DNA of 64,000 bases from Diphasiastrum complanatum (lineage: Eukaryota; Streptophyta; Lycopodiopsida; Lycopodiales; Lycopodiaceae): the NCBI GenBank assembly GCA_029204225.1, contig CM055095.1, positions 64,527,976-64,591,975 of the forward strand, in the 5' to 3' direction. The notes below the pieces were generated by a model. It had not been told where the DNA came from. It saw nothing but the letters and a program-made list of their open reading frames with translations, and did no database searches. How positions within the stretch are numbered: position 1 is the stretch's first letter; every line of letters starts with the position of its first letter. Made by a program: the position numbers and the translations under genes. This document shows, piece by piece, positions 50,951-62,961 of this stretch.

Positions 50951-51320
50951 CCTTCACCTCGGCCCCCTTGCTTTGGTTCTCCTTGGATGGGTTGGTCTTC
51001 TTTTTGTAGCATCTTGAGAAAATATCCTCCCTTGCCACAAAGGTTGCACTTAGGATCCTTTTTTTCCTTCAATAGGTTGCCACCTATTGATGCTATGTGA
51101 ATAAAAACTTGTGATCTTGATATCCTTCGAAAGTGATCTTGGAAGGCTAGTAGCCTTATCATACTTGATCATAGAAAACATAGACTGAAAGTTAGGATGC
51201 CCCAACCTTCTATGCCATAACTCCTCCTTAGACAAAAGAGCAACTTCACAAAAGTTTGCATTCTCATAAGAATTCAACTTGAAGATTTCACCAAATCTAG
51301 ATTCATTAGCTAGGATCTCA

Positions 51321-52550
51321 TCAGATAAAGCAAGTATTGGAATTGAATTTTACATCACAACCACTATTAAGCAACTTTCCAACACTAATCAAATTCTTTG
51401 TAGGCTTAGGAACAAAAAGAACATTGGAAAGTGATAGAACTTTAGAAGAAGCAAGTTTCAATGAAATGTTGCCAATTCCTTCAATAAAGCACTCATTATC
51501 ATTTGTAGTATAAATAGATCTTTTAAGTCCTTTATAAGGTACAATAGAGTCAAAAGACTCCTTTGAATAGCACATATGTGAAGAGGCTCCACTATCTATG
51601 TACCAAGCTCCATCGTTCTTGAAGGGTGATGAAGAAAAGCTTGACACCATGAGTGATCCTTCTCCATCACTTGCAATAAAATCTTCTTCTTTCTCAGTAG
51701 AGAGATTTGCTTGTTTGGGTTGATTTTTCTGTTTGAAGCAATTAGAGGCATAGTGCCCCTTCTTGCCAAAAAAAGAACACTTGACTTTCTTCTTCTTGGT
51801 CTTTGAAGTAGAAGGATGAGATGAGTCATCCTCTTCACCATCTTTGTCTCTTTCCTTGGCTTTGTCTTTATTGAAAGCTTGGTAAAACTAGTTCTTGCTC
51901 CTTCCTTTATGCTTGTCCTTGACAAAGAGAGCTTTGTCACTTCCAATATGCTCGAGTTTGTTCATCCTAGATAGTTTGTAACTTTGCCTAGCTTCTTCAG
52001 AGATGAGAATTCCTTGAAGAGTTTACAGATTGGACAACTCCTCCTTAATGGCAAAGGATTGAAAAAGATTATCATAGTCATATTTTAAGCCATTTAGAAT
52101 GACTTGTACTAGCTCATCTTGATTGATTGTGACGCCAACAGAAGCAAGCTCCCTATGAAGATCTTTTACTCTCAGAACATAATTTGATGCACTCTCCTCA
52201 CTTCTTTGAAAACTTTGGAGTTTGATTTCTAAGAGTGAGTATTCTAGAAGTGTTCTAAGCTTCGTAGATGGATTTAAGTGCATCCCAAACATCTTTAGCA
52301 GTGGTGTAAGATCCTATTACTCTTAGAATCTCATTAGAGACATTCATCTTAATGAAATGTAGAGCCATCTAGCTCTCTTCTTGTACTTTGGTATTTCAAG
52401 CTGTGCTTGCGGCTCCTCCTCAATACCAAGTACTATGTCCATAACATCCTGGAGTATCAAAATAGACTCCATCCTTACCTTCCATATTGAGTAATTAGAG
52501 GTACTTAGTCTTTCACTTGCTTTTAGGAGATATCCTCCCACAGATGCCAT
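51321..52550 (-). pseudogene. Gag-protease region of Copia element C, broken
   Basis: Gag starts MASVGGYLLKASERLSTSNY at 52,550, equivalent to the starts at 12,587 and 55,342. A frame change occurs near 52,350, again near 52,020 and 51,946, and the protease frame is 51,650-51,321 (DSGASSHM, then LSNVLFVPKPTKNLISVGKL). The zinc knuckle reads CSFFGKKGHYASNC, with the second metal-binding Cys lost. Confidence 0.8.
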
Positions 52551-53261
52551 ATTGTGAAGACTTGTTAGTTATTGGACAATTATATGTTTGAGCTTGTTCC
52601 AATCAGACTAAATGTTGCTACTCCCTTTCACTATAGGTATTTTCAAGGGTGTGCTTCCTTCCTATGTGAAAAACTTGCAACTGTATTTGAGATAGATCTC
52701 AAATATTCCAGAAAACAAGATTATCTAGATCAGTGTGACAAGCTTGAATTCTACTTTTGGCACGTGTTAGATGCTCCAAAAGAAAAAAACTAATGATTTT
52801 TAGAAGGCTCAAAGGTATTCAATAACATCAAACTTTGTCTTGATCTTCAGTTTGGATTAAGAATCAAGCATGATTAAATCAAATCAAAAAGTGGTCACTC
52901 ATATTTTGGACCTATCCCTACCCTCTTTAAGAGCTTATAACTCTTGATAGACACATTAGATTCATTTGGGATCAATTTCTATGGAAAGTATTCTTCATAA
53001 GCTTTCCATCAAGCTATAACACCACTATCTTTGGACCAAATATCAAGGAGGTAAAGGGGACTAAAAATCTATGATTTTTGCACATGCAGAATTCCAGAAT
53101 TCCGTACAATCTCAGTTCTGACCTGAGAATTCAGTTTCTATCCTCTTTGATCCAAACACTTTTCAAGAAAAGATAAAGAAAAGTGATTAACTGCTTTTTT
53201 GCTTGAATTAGCTCACAAATTTTTGAACAATTAGACATAATAGCATGCAAAGCTTAATTTG

Positions 53262-53273
53262 GCTCTGATACCA
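53262..53273 (-). promoter_or_regulatory. Primer-binding site of Copia element C
   Basis: Minus-strand TGGTATCAGAGC, identical to the site at 13,177-13,188, next to the LTR-like sequence beginning TGACAAGC on the plus strand. Confidence 0.88.
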
Positions 53274-53492
53274 TGACAAGCAAGTTCACACGTGTGGGGA
53301 ATGATCCACAAATGTAAATGATCTTATTAAGCTTTATGATTAGCACACAAACTGATTCTAGATTGAATAGCAAGATCTAGTATAGAATTTAATAGCTTAA
53401 TCACAATCTAGCATGCTAAGAATCAAAGAATGATAGCTTTGATTACAAGAGAGTAAAAGTACAAGAATTTAGTGCAAGAGCATAAGCCTCAA

Positions 53493-53619
<127 letters not shown>

Positions 53620-54063
53620 TTCAAGCAAATGATGGTGTAGATCCAGAATGGCATGGAATAGCTTCAAAGCTTGGTCCTTCATCAAAGATTATGAGAATAG
53701 CTACACATATTTATGGAGTTTGAGGTAGCTCAAGGTAGAACCACATCCATCCACCTTTCATCCACATCTAAAGTGAAAACTAGAGTCCAAGTGACATTTG
53801 TCACATCTCATGCATGCATTTCTACCTACTTTTACCAAGTGTCATTTTTCTAACTAGAATTGTACAAATCATCATGCATGTGTCCATTTCACTTCATTTT
53901 TAAGTCTACAATCTATATGCAAGTTGTATACTATCAACTAGACTTGAGAAACCCATATAGCTCGAGTTCCTTCTAGGCCAAATTTGGCATTATGAAACAG
54001 CAAACTTGCATAGACAAAACTTTGTAGCAAGCCTAAAAGTAAGATAGATGATTTTTCGTTTTC

Positions 54064-54068
54064 AACAG
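54064..54068. repeat. Target-site duplication AACAG (left)
   Basis: AACAG precedes the left LTR and recurs at 58,220-58,224 after the right LTR. Confidence 0.9.
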
Positions 54069-54720
54069 TGTTAGAATTTAGCAATTTTCACATGGTTTTT
54101 GATGAATACTAGACATCTATGTGGATCCACACGTGTGAGGACCTGTCCACACGTGTGAAATGACACTTTTAATATTCAGATCTATTTTGATTAGCTTTCA
54201 TTTGAGTCTAACATGACATCTCCTAAATTAGATTGTAGGAATCTAGAAGGTCAACACAAACCACCAATGGATGATGTGGCAAACTTGATAGATCTTATCC
54301 AAAGTGGATATGGATAAGTACAATGAGCTGTCCTACACGTGCTGGATGTATCTTAGAGAGAGATTATGGTGAATTTGTACTTGATCCATGATGGATCCAT
54401 TATTGAGCTAATGATGAGAAATCTTGGTTTGTGAAGCTATCATTGTGTTTTGACTCTCTTAAGCACTTTCTTTGTGGATGAATGCTTTGTAAATGATAAG
54501 TAAACTATTTCTCTGTTATCAAGCCATACAGTAGCTGTACTTCACACGTGTGAAGCCGTGGATCATCTTTTTTTATTGTTCTTGCTTGGAAACACAAAGA
54601 TTGTCAAGTAGAAGCTAGATTTGGAAGCTAGTCTTGATATAGATCAAGATCGCAAGCTACCAATCACTCTTTGTGATCATTTGTAGATCAATTTCAGTCC
54701 ATAAACTCTAAAATTTGACA
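54069..54720 (+). repeat. 5' LTR of the plus-strand Copia (652 bp)
   Basis: TGTTAGAATT...TTTGACA. It carries three CACACGTGTG palindromes (54,128-54,137; 54,148-54,157; 54,543-54,552). The segment 'ttattgagctaatgatgaga' through 'tttgtggatgaa' is absent from the 3' LTR. Confidence 0.93.
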
Positions 54721-54733
54721 TGGTATCAAAGCC
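54721..54733 (+). promoter_or_regulatory. Primer-binding site
   Basis: TGGTATCAAAGCC directly after the LTR; one base different from the standard TGGTATCAGAGC of the other elements. Confidence 0.88.
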
Positions 54734-55341
54734 AAGTCAAAGAGCTTGATTGATGATCCAAGAATCTTCATTTTGGTGAAAGCATTGGTGCTAGAGTCAC
54801 TTTGAAGGAGGGCGACCTTTTCTAATAGTTTACTTGTGATGTTGAGGTTCAGATTAGTGTGTAAAGTTTAGAAGTACTTCTCACACGTTTGAGAGGCTGC
54901 TGGAGTTGTACTTTCACCAAAACTTTGTGTTTTTTCAATATTTGAGCTTCAAACAAGTTGTGTAGAGTGAAACTAGTGATGTGCTTATGAAAAACCATTG
55001 TTTCCATTATAGATTTGATGAGTGAATGGTGTTAGAATCTTATTAAACCTACAAATCCTTGTGAGAGAGTTTGAGGCTTATGTTTTTAGTTCAAGAGTGA
55101 AACTAAAACCAATTCTAAACATCATAGGAAGGCATTGGCACTTCCAAAAATCAAATCCAAGATTCTAAGTGAATAGATTGTGTAGAATACACTTTCCCAA
55201 ATCTTTTTGAGTTCAAGATCATTATAGAACTTGCTTCTTGAGTCTAGTGAGATTCAAGAAAGTAGCATTTAGCTAAATTCTGAGAAAGAAAGAAGGAAGA
55301 GCCTTTGAATAGTACATCTGTTGTACTTGTTACTAGTTAGA

Positions 55342-56478
55342 ATGGGTTCACTTGGAGCCTATATTCTTGAGGCTAGTGAAAGGCTAAATTCTAATAATTA
55401 TTCAACTTGGAAAGTAAGAATGGAGTCACTACTAGTGCTCCAAGATATGTTTGATCTTGTCATAGGAGAGGAAGAAGAACCTCAAGGAGGTCAAGATCAA
55501 GTGAGGTACAAAAAGAGAGCTAGAGTAGCATTACATTGCTTGAAAATGAGCTAGTAATGAACTTCTAAAGGAAGTAGCATCTTGTACCTCGGCCAAGGAG
55601 GCGTGGAACTACCTCAAAGGGACTTATGAATCCAAAAATACCTCTAGAGTTCTTATGATTAGAAATAAAGTTCTTCAAAGCATTAGAGGGAGTGATGAGA
55701 GTGCTCAAGAGTATGTCTTGAGAATTAAATCTCTCAACAAAGAACTTTCCATCATTAGTGAGGGTATTCATGATGATGAGCTTGTTCAAATCATCTTGAA
55801 TGGTCTTGGAGATGAGTTCTCCAATCTTGTACAAAGCTTTGCTATTCAAGATGCACTACCTTCCATAGACAAGCTTCATAGTGTGCTTGTAGCCGAGGAG
55901 AGTAGGATCCTTCATGTCAAGCAAAGGATTGGATCCTTTAAGTTGCATGATGGTGATGAGAAGGCCAACTTCTCAAGCAAGGGAAAGGCAAAGTCAAAGA
56001 AGAAGATCCAACACAAGGAGACCAAGAATGATGATCAACCATCAAGCTCCAAAGGTGGAAAGAAGAACAAAGCCAAACTCAAGTGCTTCTTTTGTGGAAA
56101 GAAGGGGCACTTTGCATCTGAGTGTTTCAAGAAGAAGAATGCACAAGGAGAGAGCAAACAAGGCAACCTCACTCTTGAGGAAGATGAGGATGAAGTGGAC
56201 TCATACTTCATGGCTTCTACATCAACATCAAAAATCTACTCCAATGACACATGGTGGATTGATAGTGGGGCTAGTTCCCACATGACATTCCAAAAGGGTT
56301 GTAAAAAGTCTATTCTAACAGCAAGTGATCAAGAATGTAGAATAAATGGAGTGGGAACTATTCCCTTAAGTCTTGGATCCTCTAAAAGAGTAGATCTTGA
56401 TAATGTACTCTATGCTCCTACACAAACTAAGAATTTGTTAAGTGTAGGACAATTGATGGATGATGGCTTAGATGTCCT
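55342..56478 (+). pseudogene. Gag-protease of the plus-strand Copia (one frameshift)
   Basis: Start MGSLGAYILEASERLNSNNY at 55,342. After KMS a stop at 55,552-55,554 and a frame change are followed by the same protein (NELLKEVASCTSAKEAW, then VLQSIRGSDESAQEYVLRIK). Zinc knuckle CFFCGKKGHFASEC at 56,083-56,124 is intact (CX2CX4HX4C). Protease site DSGASSHM is at 56,261-56,284. It ends at the deletion junction about 56,478. Confidence 0.87.
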
Positions 56479-57624
56479 AATGCTTTTCTCAATGGATATT
56501 TGGAAGAGGAGATTTTCATGAGGAAACCCGAGGGCTTCATCAAAGAAGATCAAGAGGGTGTGTTTGTTGCTAAGAAGCCTTTATGGGCTTAAGCAAGCAC
56601 CTAGAGCTTGGTACTCTAGGCTAAATACCTTCTTAAGCACTATTAAGTTTGTTGTAAGTGCTTATGATCCTTCTTTGTACTTAAGATTATATGATGATAA
56701 AATCATCATTCTCATTTTGTATGTTGATGACATTATCCTTAGTGGAAATGATCTTGATAGTATACAAGAAGTGAAAGTAGCATTGTTTAAGGAGTTTAAG
56801 ATGGTAGATCTTGGTAATCTTATTTTCATATTAGGAATAGAAGTTTCAAGAGGCAAGGATTTATGTTTTATTTGTCAATCCTCCTATGGAGCAAAATGTA
56901 AAAGTTTCCAATAGTGATGATGAAGCATCCTTTGAGGAAATCACACTATATAGGAGACTTGTAGGCTCTTTGATATATCTTACTATAACTAGACCTGATC
57001 TAAGCTATATTGTAGGCAAACTAAGCCAATCTATGCAAAATCCATTGGTTTGTCATTGGAAAAATGCAAAAAGGGTGTTGAGGTACATCTCGGCCACCAA
57101 AAAATTTGGCATTTTATATGATGGATCTAATCTAGCCTTAAGGGCATATTCGGATGCTGATTTTGCAGGTGATAAGGTGGATAGGAGGTCCACAAGTGCT
57201 TTTGTTACCTTTCTTTGAAATGGCATAGTGTCTTGGCTTTCCAAAAAGCAAGATACTATCTCTCTATCTTCAACCGAATTAGAATACAAGGCACTAACAT
57301 CCACAACAAAGGAGATTCTATGGTTGAAGAGGCTTTTGGTGGAATTACAAGTCATGGAGGCTGAGGAGCAGCCAACAATATTTTGTGACAACCAATCAAG
57401 CCAAGCATTAGCAACCATTCCATGCAAGCACATAGAGATTGCTCACCATTTTGTGAGGGAAAAGGTTCAAGCAAAGGAGATCAAGCTATATTATATGTCT
57501 TCTTCAGATTGCCTTGATGATCTACTCACTAAAGCCTTGCCAAAGGCTTCATTTATCAAGTTAAGATCAGCCTTAGGTGTTGTAAATAGATGTACTATAG
57601 TTGTATCATGTAAAAATTGAGGAG
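56479..57624 (+). pseudogene. RT second half and RNase H of the plus-strand Copia
   Basis: Reads AFLNGYLEEEIFMRKPEGF, then after a frame change LYGLKQAPRAWYSRL, YVDD at 56,720-56,731, FKMVDLGNLIFILGIEV, a second frame change near 56,880, then RRLVGSLIYLTITRPDLSY, YSDADFAGD, a stop at 57,216, SLSSTELEYKAL and IEIAHHFVREKVQ to the end. The YVDD and RNase H aspartates are visible, but several frame breaks inactivate it. The first RT block is missing. Confidence 0.87.
57612..57624 (+). promoter_or_regulatory. Polypurine tract of the plus-strand Copia
   Basis: AAAAATTGAGGAG sits directly before the 3' LTR start and after the RNase H stop. Confidence 0.75.
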
Positions 57625-58219
57625 TCTTAGAATTTAGCAATTTTCACATGGTTTCTGATGAATATTAGACATCTATGTGGATCCACACGTGTGAGGACCT
57701 GTCCACACGTGTGAAATGACACTTTTAATATTTAGATCTATTTTGATTAGCTTTCATTTGAGTCTAATATGACATCTCCTAAATTATAGGAGTTAGGTCC
57801 TAGATTGTAGGAATCTAGAAGGTCAACACAAACCACCAATGGATGATGTGGAAAACTTGATAGATCTTATCCAAAGTGGATATGGATAAGTACAATGAGC
57901 TGTCCTACACGTGCTGGATGTAGCTTAGAGAGAGATTATGGTGAATTTGTACTTGATCCATGATGGATCCATTATTATAAATGCTTTGTAAATGATAAGT
58001 AAACTATTTCTCTGTTATCAGGCCATACAGTAGCTGTACTTCACACGTGTGAAGCCGTGGATCATCTTTTTTTATTGTTCTTGCTTGAAAACACAAAGAT
58101 TGTCAAGTATAAGCTAGATTTGGAAGCTAGTCTTGATATAGATCAAGATCCCAAGCTACCAATCACTCTTTGTGATCATTTGTAGATCAATTTCAATCCA
58201 TAAACTCTGAAATTTGACA
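57625..58219 (+). repeat. 3' LTR of the plus-strand Copia (595 bp)
   Basis: Starts TCTTAGAATT, so the terminal TG is mutated to TC, and ends TTTGACA. Compared with the 5' LTR it lacks about 75 bp after 'gatggatccattatt' and has an extra 16 bp, 'taggagttaggtccta'. CACACGTGTG is at 57,684-57,693, 57,704-57,713 and 58,042-58,051. Confidence 0.92.
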
Positions 58220-58449
58220 AACAGGTTATACTTTGGGAATTTCTCTCAACTTAAGTAGGCAAGCTTACAATTCAGGTTTGATGTGCAGGATTTTTATAGA
58301 CACAAATGTCTAAATTCGAATTTTTCTAGAAACAAATTGGAATAATTGCAGACTCGACTCGAATTGGACGAACTCAACTCGACTCGAATTGGAGGAGTTC
58401 AAATTGGACGAACTTTCTCACTAAAACACTAAAAAAATCTCAACAAATC

Positions 58450-58706
<257 letters not shown>

Positions 58707-58987
58707 TTGACTTGAATTCTGGGAATTTTTCTCGCTTGACTCGACTCGAATTCAGAGAATCTTTTTAGACATGAATGTCTAAACTCTAATTTTTGGAGAC
58801 TTCAATGTTTTGAGTCTCGAAATTTTTGAAGTGTTTCCAAATTTTCGAGAATCAAAACATTGTGGAGAGACGAAATTTTGTGGAGAGACTCGAAACTCTC
58901 TCACTAAAACACTGAAAAAATCTCAACAAATTCTCTCTGTGGAGAGACTCAAAACTCTCTCACTAAAACATTGAAAAAATCTCAACA

Positions 58988-59150
<163 letters not shown>

Positions 59151-59199
59151 GACTCAAATTCAGAGAATTTTTCTCACTTGACTCGACTCAAATTCAGAG

Positions 59200-62100
59200 A
59201 ATTTTTCTAGAAATGAATGTCTAAACTCGAATCTTTGGAGACTTCAATGTTTTGAGTCCCAAATTTTTCGAGACACGAAATTCTTAAGACTCAAAACTCA
59301 AATTTTTGGAGTGTCTCCAAATTTTCGAGACTCAAAACATTGTGGAGAGATGAAATTTGGTGGAGAGACTCGAAACTCGAATTTTTCTAGACTCAAAAAT
59401 TTGGAGTCTCCAAATTTTCGAGACTCAATTTTTGGAAACTCCAAATTTTCAAGGTACATTTCAAGGGCCATTGTCAATTTGTGGAGAGACGAATTTTTGG
59501 ATACTCAAGACAGGTAAATTTGAGGTACATTTTGAGGTACTTGGAGGGTCAGTGTCTCAATTTTCAAGGTATTTTCGAGGCGGAGTTTTTGAAGACTCCA
59601 AATTTTCGAGACTCAATTTGTGGAGGAACGAATTTTTGGAGACTCAAGACATGATTTTTTGGACATATTTTCGAGGTACATTTCGAAGTTCCAATTTTTG
59701 GAGACATGAAATTTTCAAAACTCAAAACTCAAATTTTTGGAGTCTACAAATTTCGAGGCAATCTGTGGAGACTCACTCAAATTCTTGGAGTCTCCAGATT
59801 TTCGAGGTGCATTTTGAGGGTCATTGTCAATTTGTGGAGAGACGAATTTTTGGAGACTCAAGATACGAATTTTTGGAGGCATTTTTGAGGTACATTTCGA
59901 GTTGTTTTCGAGGTATTTCGAGGGTCAATGTCTCAAATTTTTGAGGTATTTTCAATGTTGAGGTATTTTGAAGTACTTTCGAGACGGAATTTTTGGAGAC
60001 TCCAAATTGTCGAGACTTAATTTGTGGAGGAACGAATTTTTGGAGACTCAAGACACGAATTTTTTTAGATATTTTTGAGATATAGTGAGGTTTCAATTTT
60101 TGGAGACATGAAATTTTCGAGACTCGAAACTCGAATTTTGAGAGTCTCTAAATTTTCGAGACTCAAATTTTGGAGACTCCAATTTTTCGAGGTACATTTC
60201 AAGGGTCATTGTCAATTGTAAAGACGAATTTTAAGAGATTCTCGAGGTACTGTCGAGGTATTTTCGATGTCAATTTTTTGATGAACTTTTCGAGGGTCAG
60301 TGTCTCAATTTTTGAGGTAATTTCGTAGTATTTCGAGGTATTTTCAGTGTCAACTTTCCGAGGTACTTTCAAAGGTCAGTGTTTCAATTTTTGAGGTATT
60401 TTCAGTGTCAATTTTTCGAGGAATTTTTGAGATATATTTAGTGTCAACTTTTCGAGGTACTTTTGAGGGTTAGTGTCTCAATTTTTGAGGTACTTTCGAG
60501 GTACTTTTCGAGCTATTTCGAGGTACTTTCGAGGGTCAGTGTCTCAATTTTCAAGGTATTTTCGAGATCAAGTTTTCAAGGTACTTTCTAGGTATTTCGA
60601 GATACTTTCAGTGTCAACTTTTCGAGGAACTTTTGAAGGTCAGTGTCAATTTTTTGAGGTACTTTCGAGCTATTTTAGTGTCAATTTTTGAGGTACTTTT
60701 CAAAGTACTTTCAGTGTCAATTTTTGAGGTATTTTGAGGTGTTTTCAGTGTCAATTTGGAGGTATTTTCGAGGGTCAGTTTCTCAATTTTTGAGGTATTT
60801 TCAGTGTCAATTTTTCGAGGTATTTTGAGGTACTTGCGAGACGGAATTTTTGGAGACTCCAAATTGTCGAGACTTAATTTGTGGAGGAACGAATTTTTGG
60901 AGACTCAAGACACGAATTTTTTGGGATATTTTTGAGATACAATGAGGTTTCAATTTTTGGAGACACGAAATTTTCGAGACTCAAAACTCAATTTTTTGGA
61001 GTCTAGAAATTTTCAAGACAATTTGTAGAGAGACGAAGTTTTGTGGAGACTCGAAACTCGAATTTTGAGAGTCTCTAAATTTTCAAAACTCAAATTTTGG
61101 AGACTCCAAATTTTCGAGGTACATATTAAGGGTCATTCATTGTCAATTGTGAAGACAAATTTTGGGAGACTCTCGAGGTATCGTCGAGGTATTTCGAGGT
61201 ATTTTCAATGTCAATTTTACGAAGAACTTTTTGAGGTACTTTCAAGGGTCAGTGTCTCAATTTTTGAGGTATTTTCGTAGTATTTTGAGATATTTTCAGT
61301 GTCAACTTTTCGAGGTACTTTCGAAGGTCAGTGTCTCAATTTTTGAGGTATTTTCAGTGTCAATTTTTCGAGGTATTTTTGAGATATTTTTAGTGTCAAC
61401 TTTTTGAGGTACTTTTGAGGGTCAGTGTCTCAATTTTTGAGGTACTTTCGAGGTACTTTTCGAGCTATTTTGAGATACTTTTGAGGGTAAGTGTCTCAAT
61501 TTTTTAGGTCAATTTTTCAAGGTACTTTCTAGGTATTTTTAGTGTCAACTTTTTGAGGAACTTTCGAGGGTGAGTGTCAATTTTTCGAGGTACTTTCGAG
61601 TTATTTCAGTGTCAATTTTCGAGGTACTTTTAGTGTCAATTTTTGAGGTATTTCGAGGTGTTTTCAGTGTCAATTTGGAGGTATTTTCGAGGGTCAGTGT
61701 CGCTATGTCCGAGGTATTTTCTAGGTACTTTCGAGAGTCAGTGTCTTAATTTTAGAGGTATTTTTGAGGTACTTTCGAGGGTCAGTGTCTTAATTTTCGA
61801 GGTACTTTTCGAGGTATTTCGAGGCATTTCGAAGTCAATTTTTCAAGGTACTTTCGAGGTATTTCAAGGTATTTTCAATGTCAACTTTTCGAGGTACTTT
61901 CGAGGGTCAGTGTCTCAAATTTTTGATGTATTTCGAGGTATTTCGAGGGTTCAGTGTCTCAATTTTTGAGGTACTTTTGTGGTATTTCGAGGTGTTTTCC
62001 GTGTCAATTTTCGAGGTATTTCAAGGTGTTTTCAGTGTCAATTTGGAGGTATTTTGAGGTACTTTTGAGGTACTTCAGTGTCTCAATTTTTGAGGTATTT

Positions 62101-62450
62101 TCAAGGTGTCTCAATATTCAAGGTATTTCGAAGTATTTTCAGTGTCAATTTTTTGATGTATTTCGAGGTATTTTCATAGTCAAGTTTTCGAGGGTCAGTG
62201 TCTCAATTTTCGAGGTATTTCGAGGTACTTTTCAAGGTATTTTGAAGTACTTTCGAGGTATTTCGAGGGTCAGTGTCGAGGGTTGGTGTCTCATTTTTCG
62301 AGGTAGTTCGAGATACTTTTCGAGATATTTCGAGGTACTTTTCAAGCTATTTCGAGTTGCTTTCGAGAGTCAGTGTCTCAATCTTTGAGGTATTTTTGAG
62401 ATATTTTTGAGGTACTTTTCGAGGTTCGAGGTATTTTTCGAGGGTCGGTC
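59200..62450. repeat. 3.2-kb degenerate satellite (TTTTCGAGGTA words, ~11-bp spacing)
   Basis: Built from interchangeable ~11-bp words: ttttcgaggta, ctttcgagggt, cagtgtctcaa, tttttgaggta, ttttcagtgtc. The first ~400 bp (to 59,520) use 'ggagactcgaa' words like the array at 3,870-4,840. A longer block at about 59,990-60,240 recurs at 60,840-61,180 ('gacggaatttttggagactc', 'tggaggaacgaatttttgga'), giving a higher-order repeat of about 850 bp. Open frames in it are artefacts. Confidence 0.85.
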
Positions 62451-62639
62451 TCGCATCCCGCTGATTTTTTCGAATTTTTTGCGAGCTTTTTGAGGCCTTT
62501 TCGCTTTTCGAGCTATTTTCACGAAGGCATCGAGATTTTCACGTAGCCTTCAGAAAAAAAAATTTTGAGATATTTTTGCAAAAGATTCAGTAATTTTTGC
62601 GAAATTTTCGCGACATTGGCCCTCCCCCTCCAGAAAAAT

Positions 62640-62895
62640 GCAACACTCCCCCTCCCCCTCCTAAAAAATGGCTCCCCCTCCCAAAAAATGTCTTCCCCTC
62701 TCGAACAATGCAACACGTCGGTTGGCACACTTCGGTCACGTACACACATACATCTTCCACCCGTCAACGAGGAGATACTAAATTTTCAAATCATTGGAAA
62801 ATCATCGCCCGTCAACGAGATACTCAATTTCCAAATCATCGACCGTCACCTAGATCTACCTCCATTGCCCGTCAACGACCGGCACTCACAACTAG
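62640..62895 (+). mobile_element. Helitron-like 3' terminal block, unit 1
   Basis: Stretch 'cctaaaaaatggctccccct' through 'cgtcaacgaccggcactcac' ends with hairpin GCCCGTC/GACCGGC (62,867-62,883, one mismatch) and CTAG at 62,892-62,895, then T and (TA)n. It is repeated almost exactly as unit 2. Confidence 0.5.
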
Positions 62896-62900
62896 TATAT

Positions 62901-62956
<56 letters not shown>

Positions 62957-62960
62957 GTAT
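62896..62960. repeat. TA/TATG microsatellite
   Basis: About 60 bp of TA with interspersed TG between the two Helitron-like units. Confidence 0.9.
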
Positions 62961-62961
62961 A

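Larger units (their letters stand above)
49632..53273 (-). mobile_element. Decayed minus-strand Copia element C (gag, PR, diverged pol)
   Basis: From the primer site at 53,262-53,273 leftward: gag (52,550 start, frameshifted), a mutated zinc knuckle near 51,738-51,779 where the second Cys codon is TTT (Phe), protease DSGASSHM near 51,585, pre-integrase LWHRRLGHPNFQSM at about 51,220, then diverged integrase/RT-like frames. The 5' LTR begins at 53,274; the 3' LTR is not found. A sister fragment lies at 46,012. Confidence 0.75.
54069..58219 (+). mobile_element. Plus-strand Copia element with internal deletion (4,151 bp)
   Basis: Both LTRs, primer site, polypurine tract and 5-bp AACAG duplications are present. 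The coding part keeps gag, zinc knuckle, protease, the second half of RT and RNase H. About two-thirds of pol from protease end to RT middle, including all of integrase, is missing at a junction near 56,478. It is incapable of autonomous movement. The LTRs differ by a ~75-bp gap and a 16-bp insertion as well as substitutions, so it is older than the 8.4-kb element or was altered after insertion. Confidence 0.93.

Noticed and set aside
59357-62388. Series of 60-195 codon frames with repeated YFRG/SVSQF words
   Set aside because: Translation of the TTTTCGAGGTA satellite; repetition follows DNA words, not protein selection.
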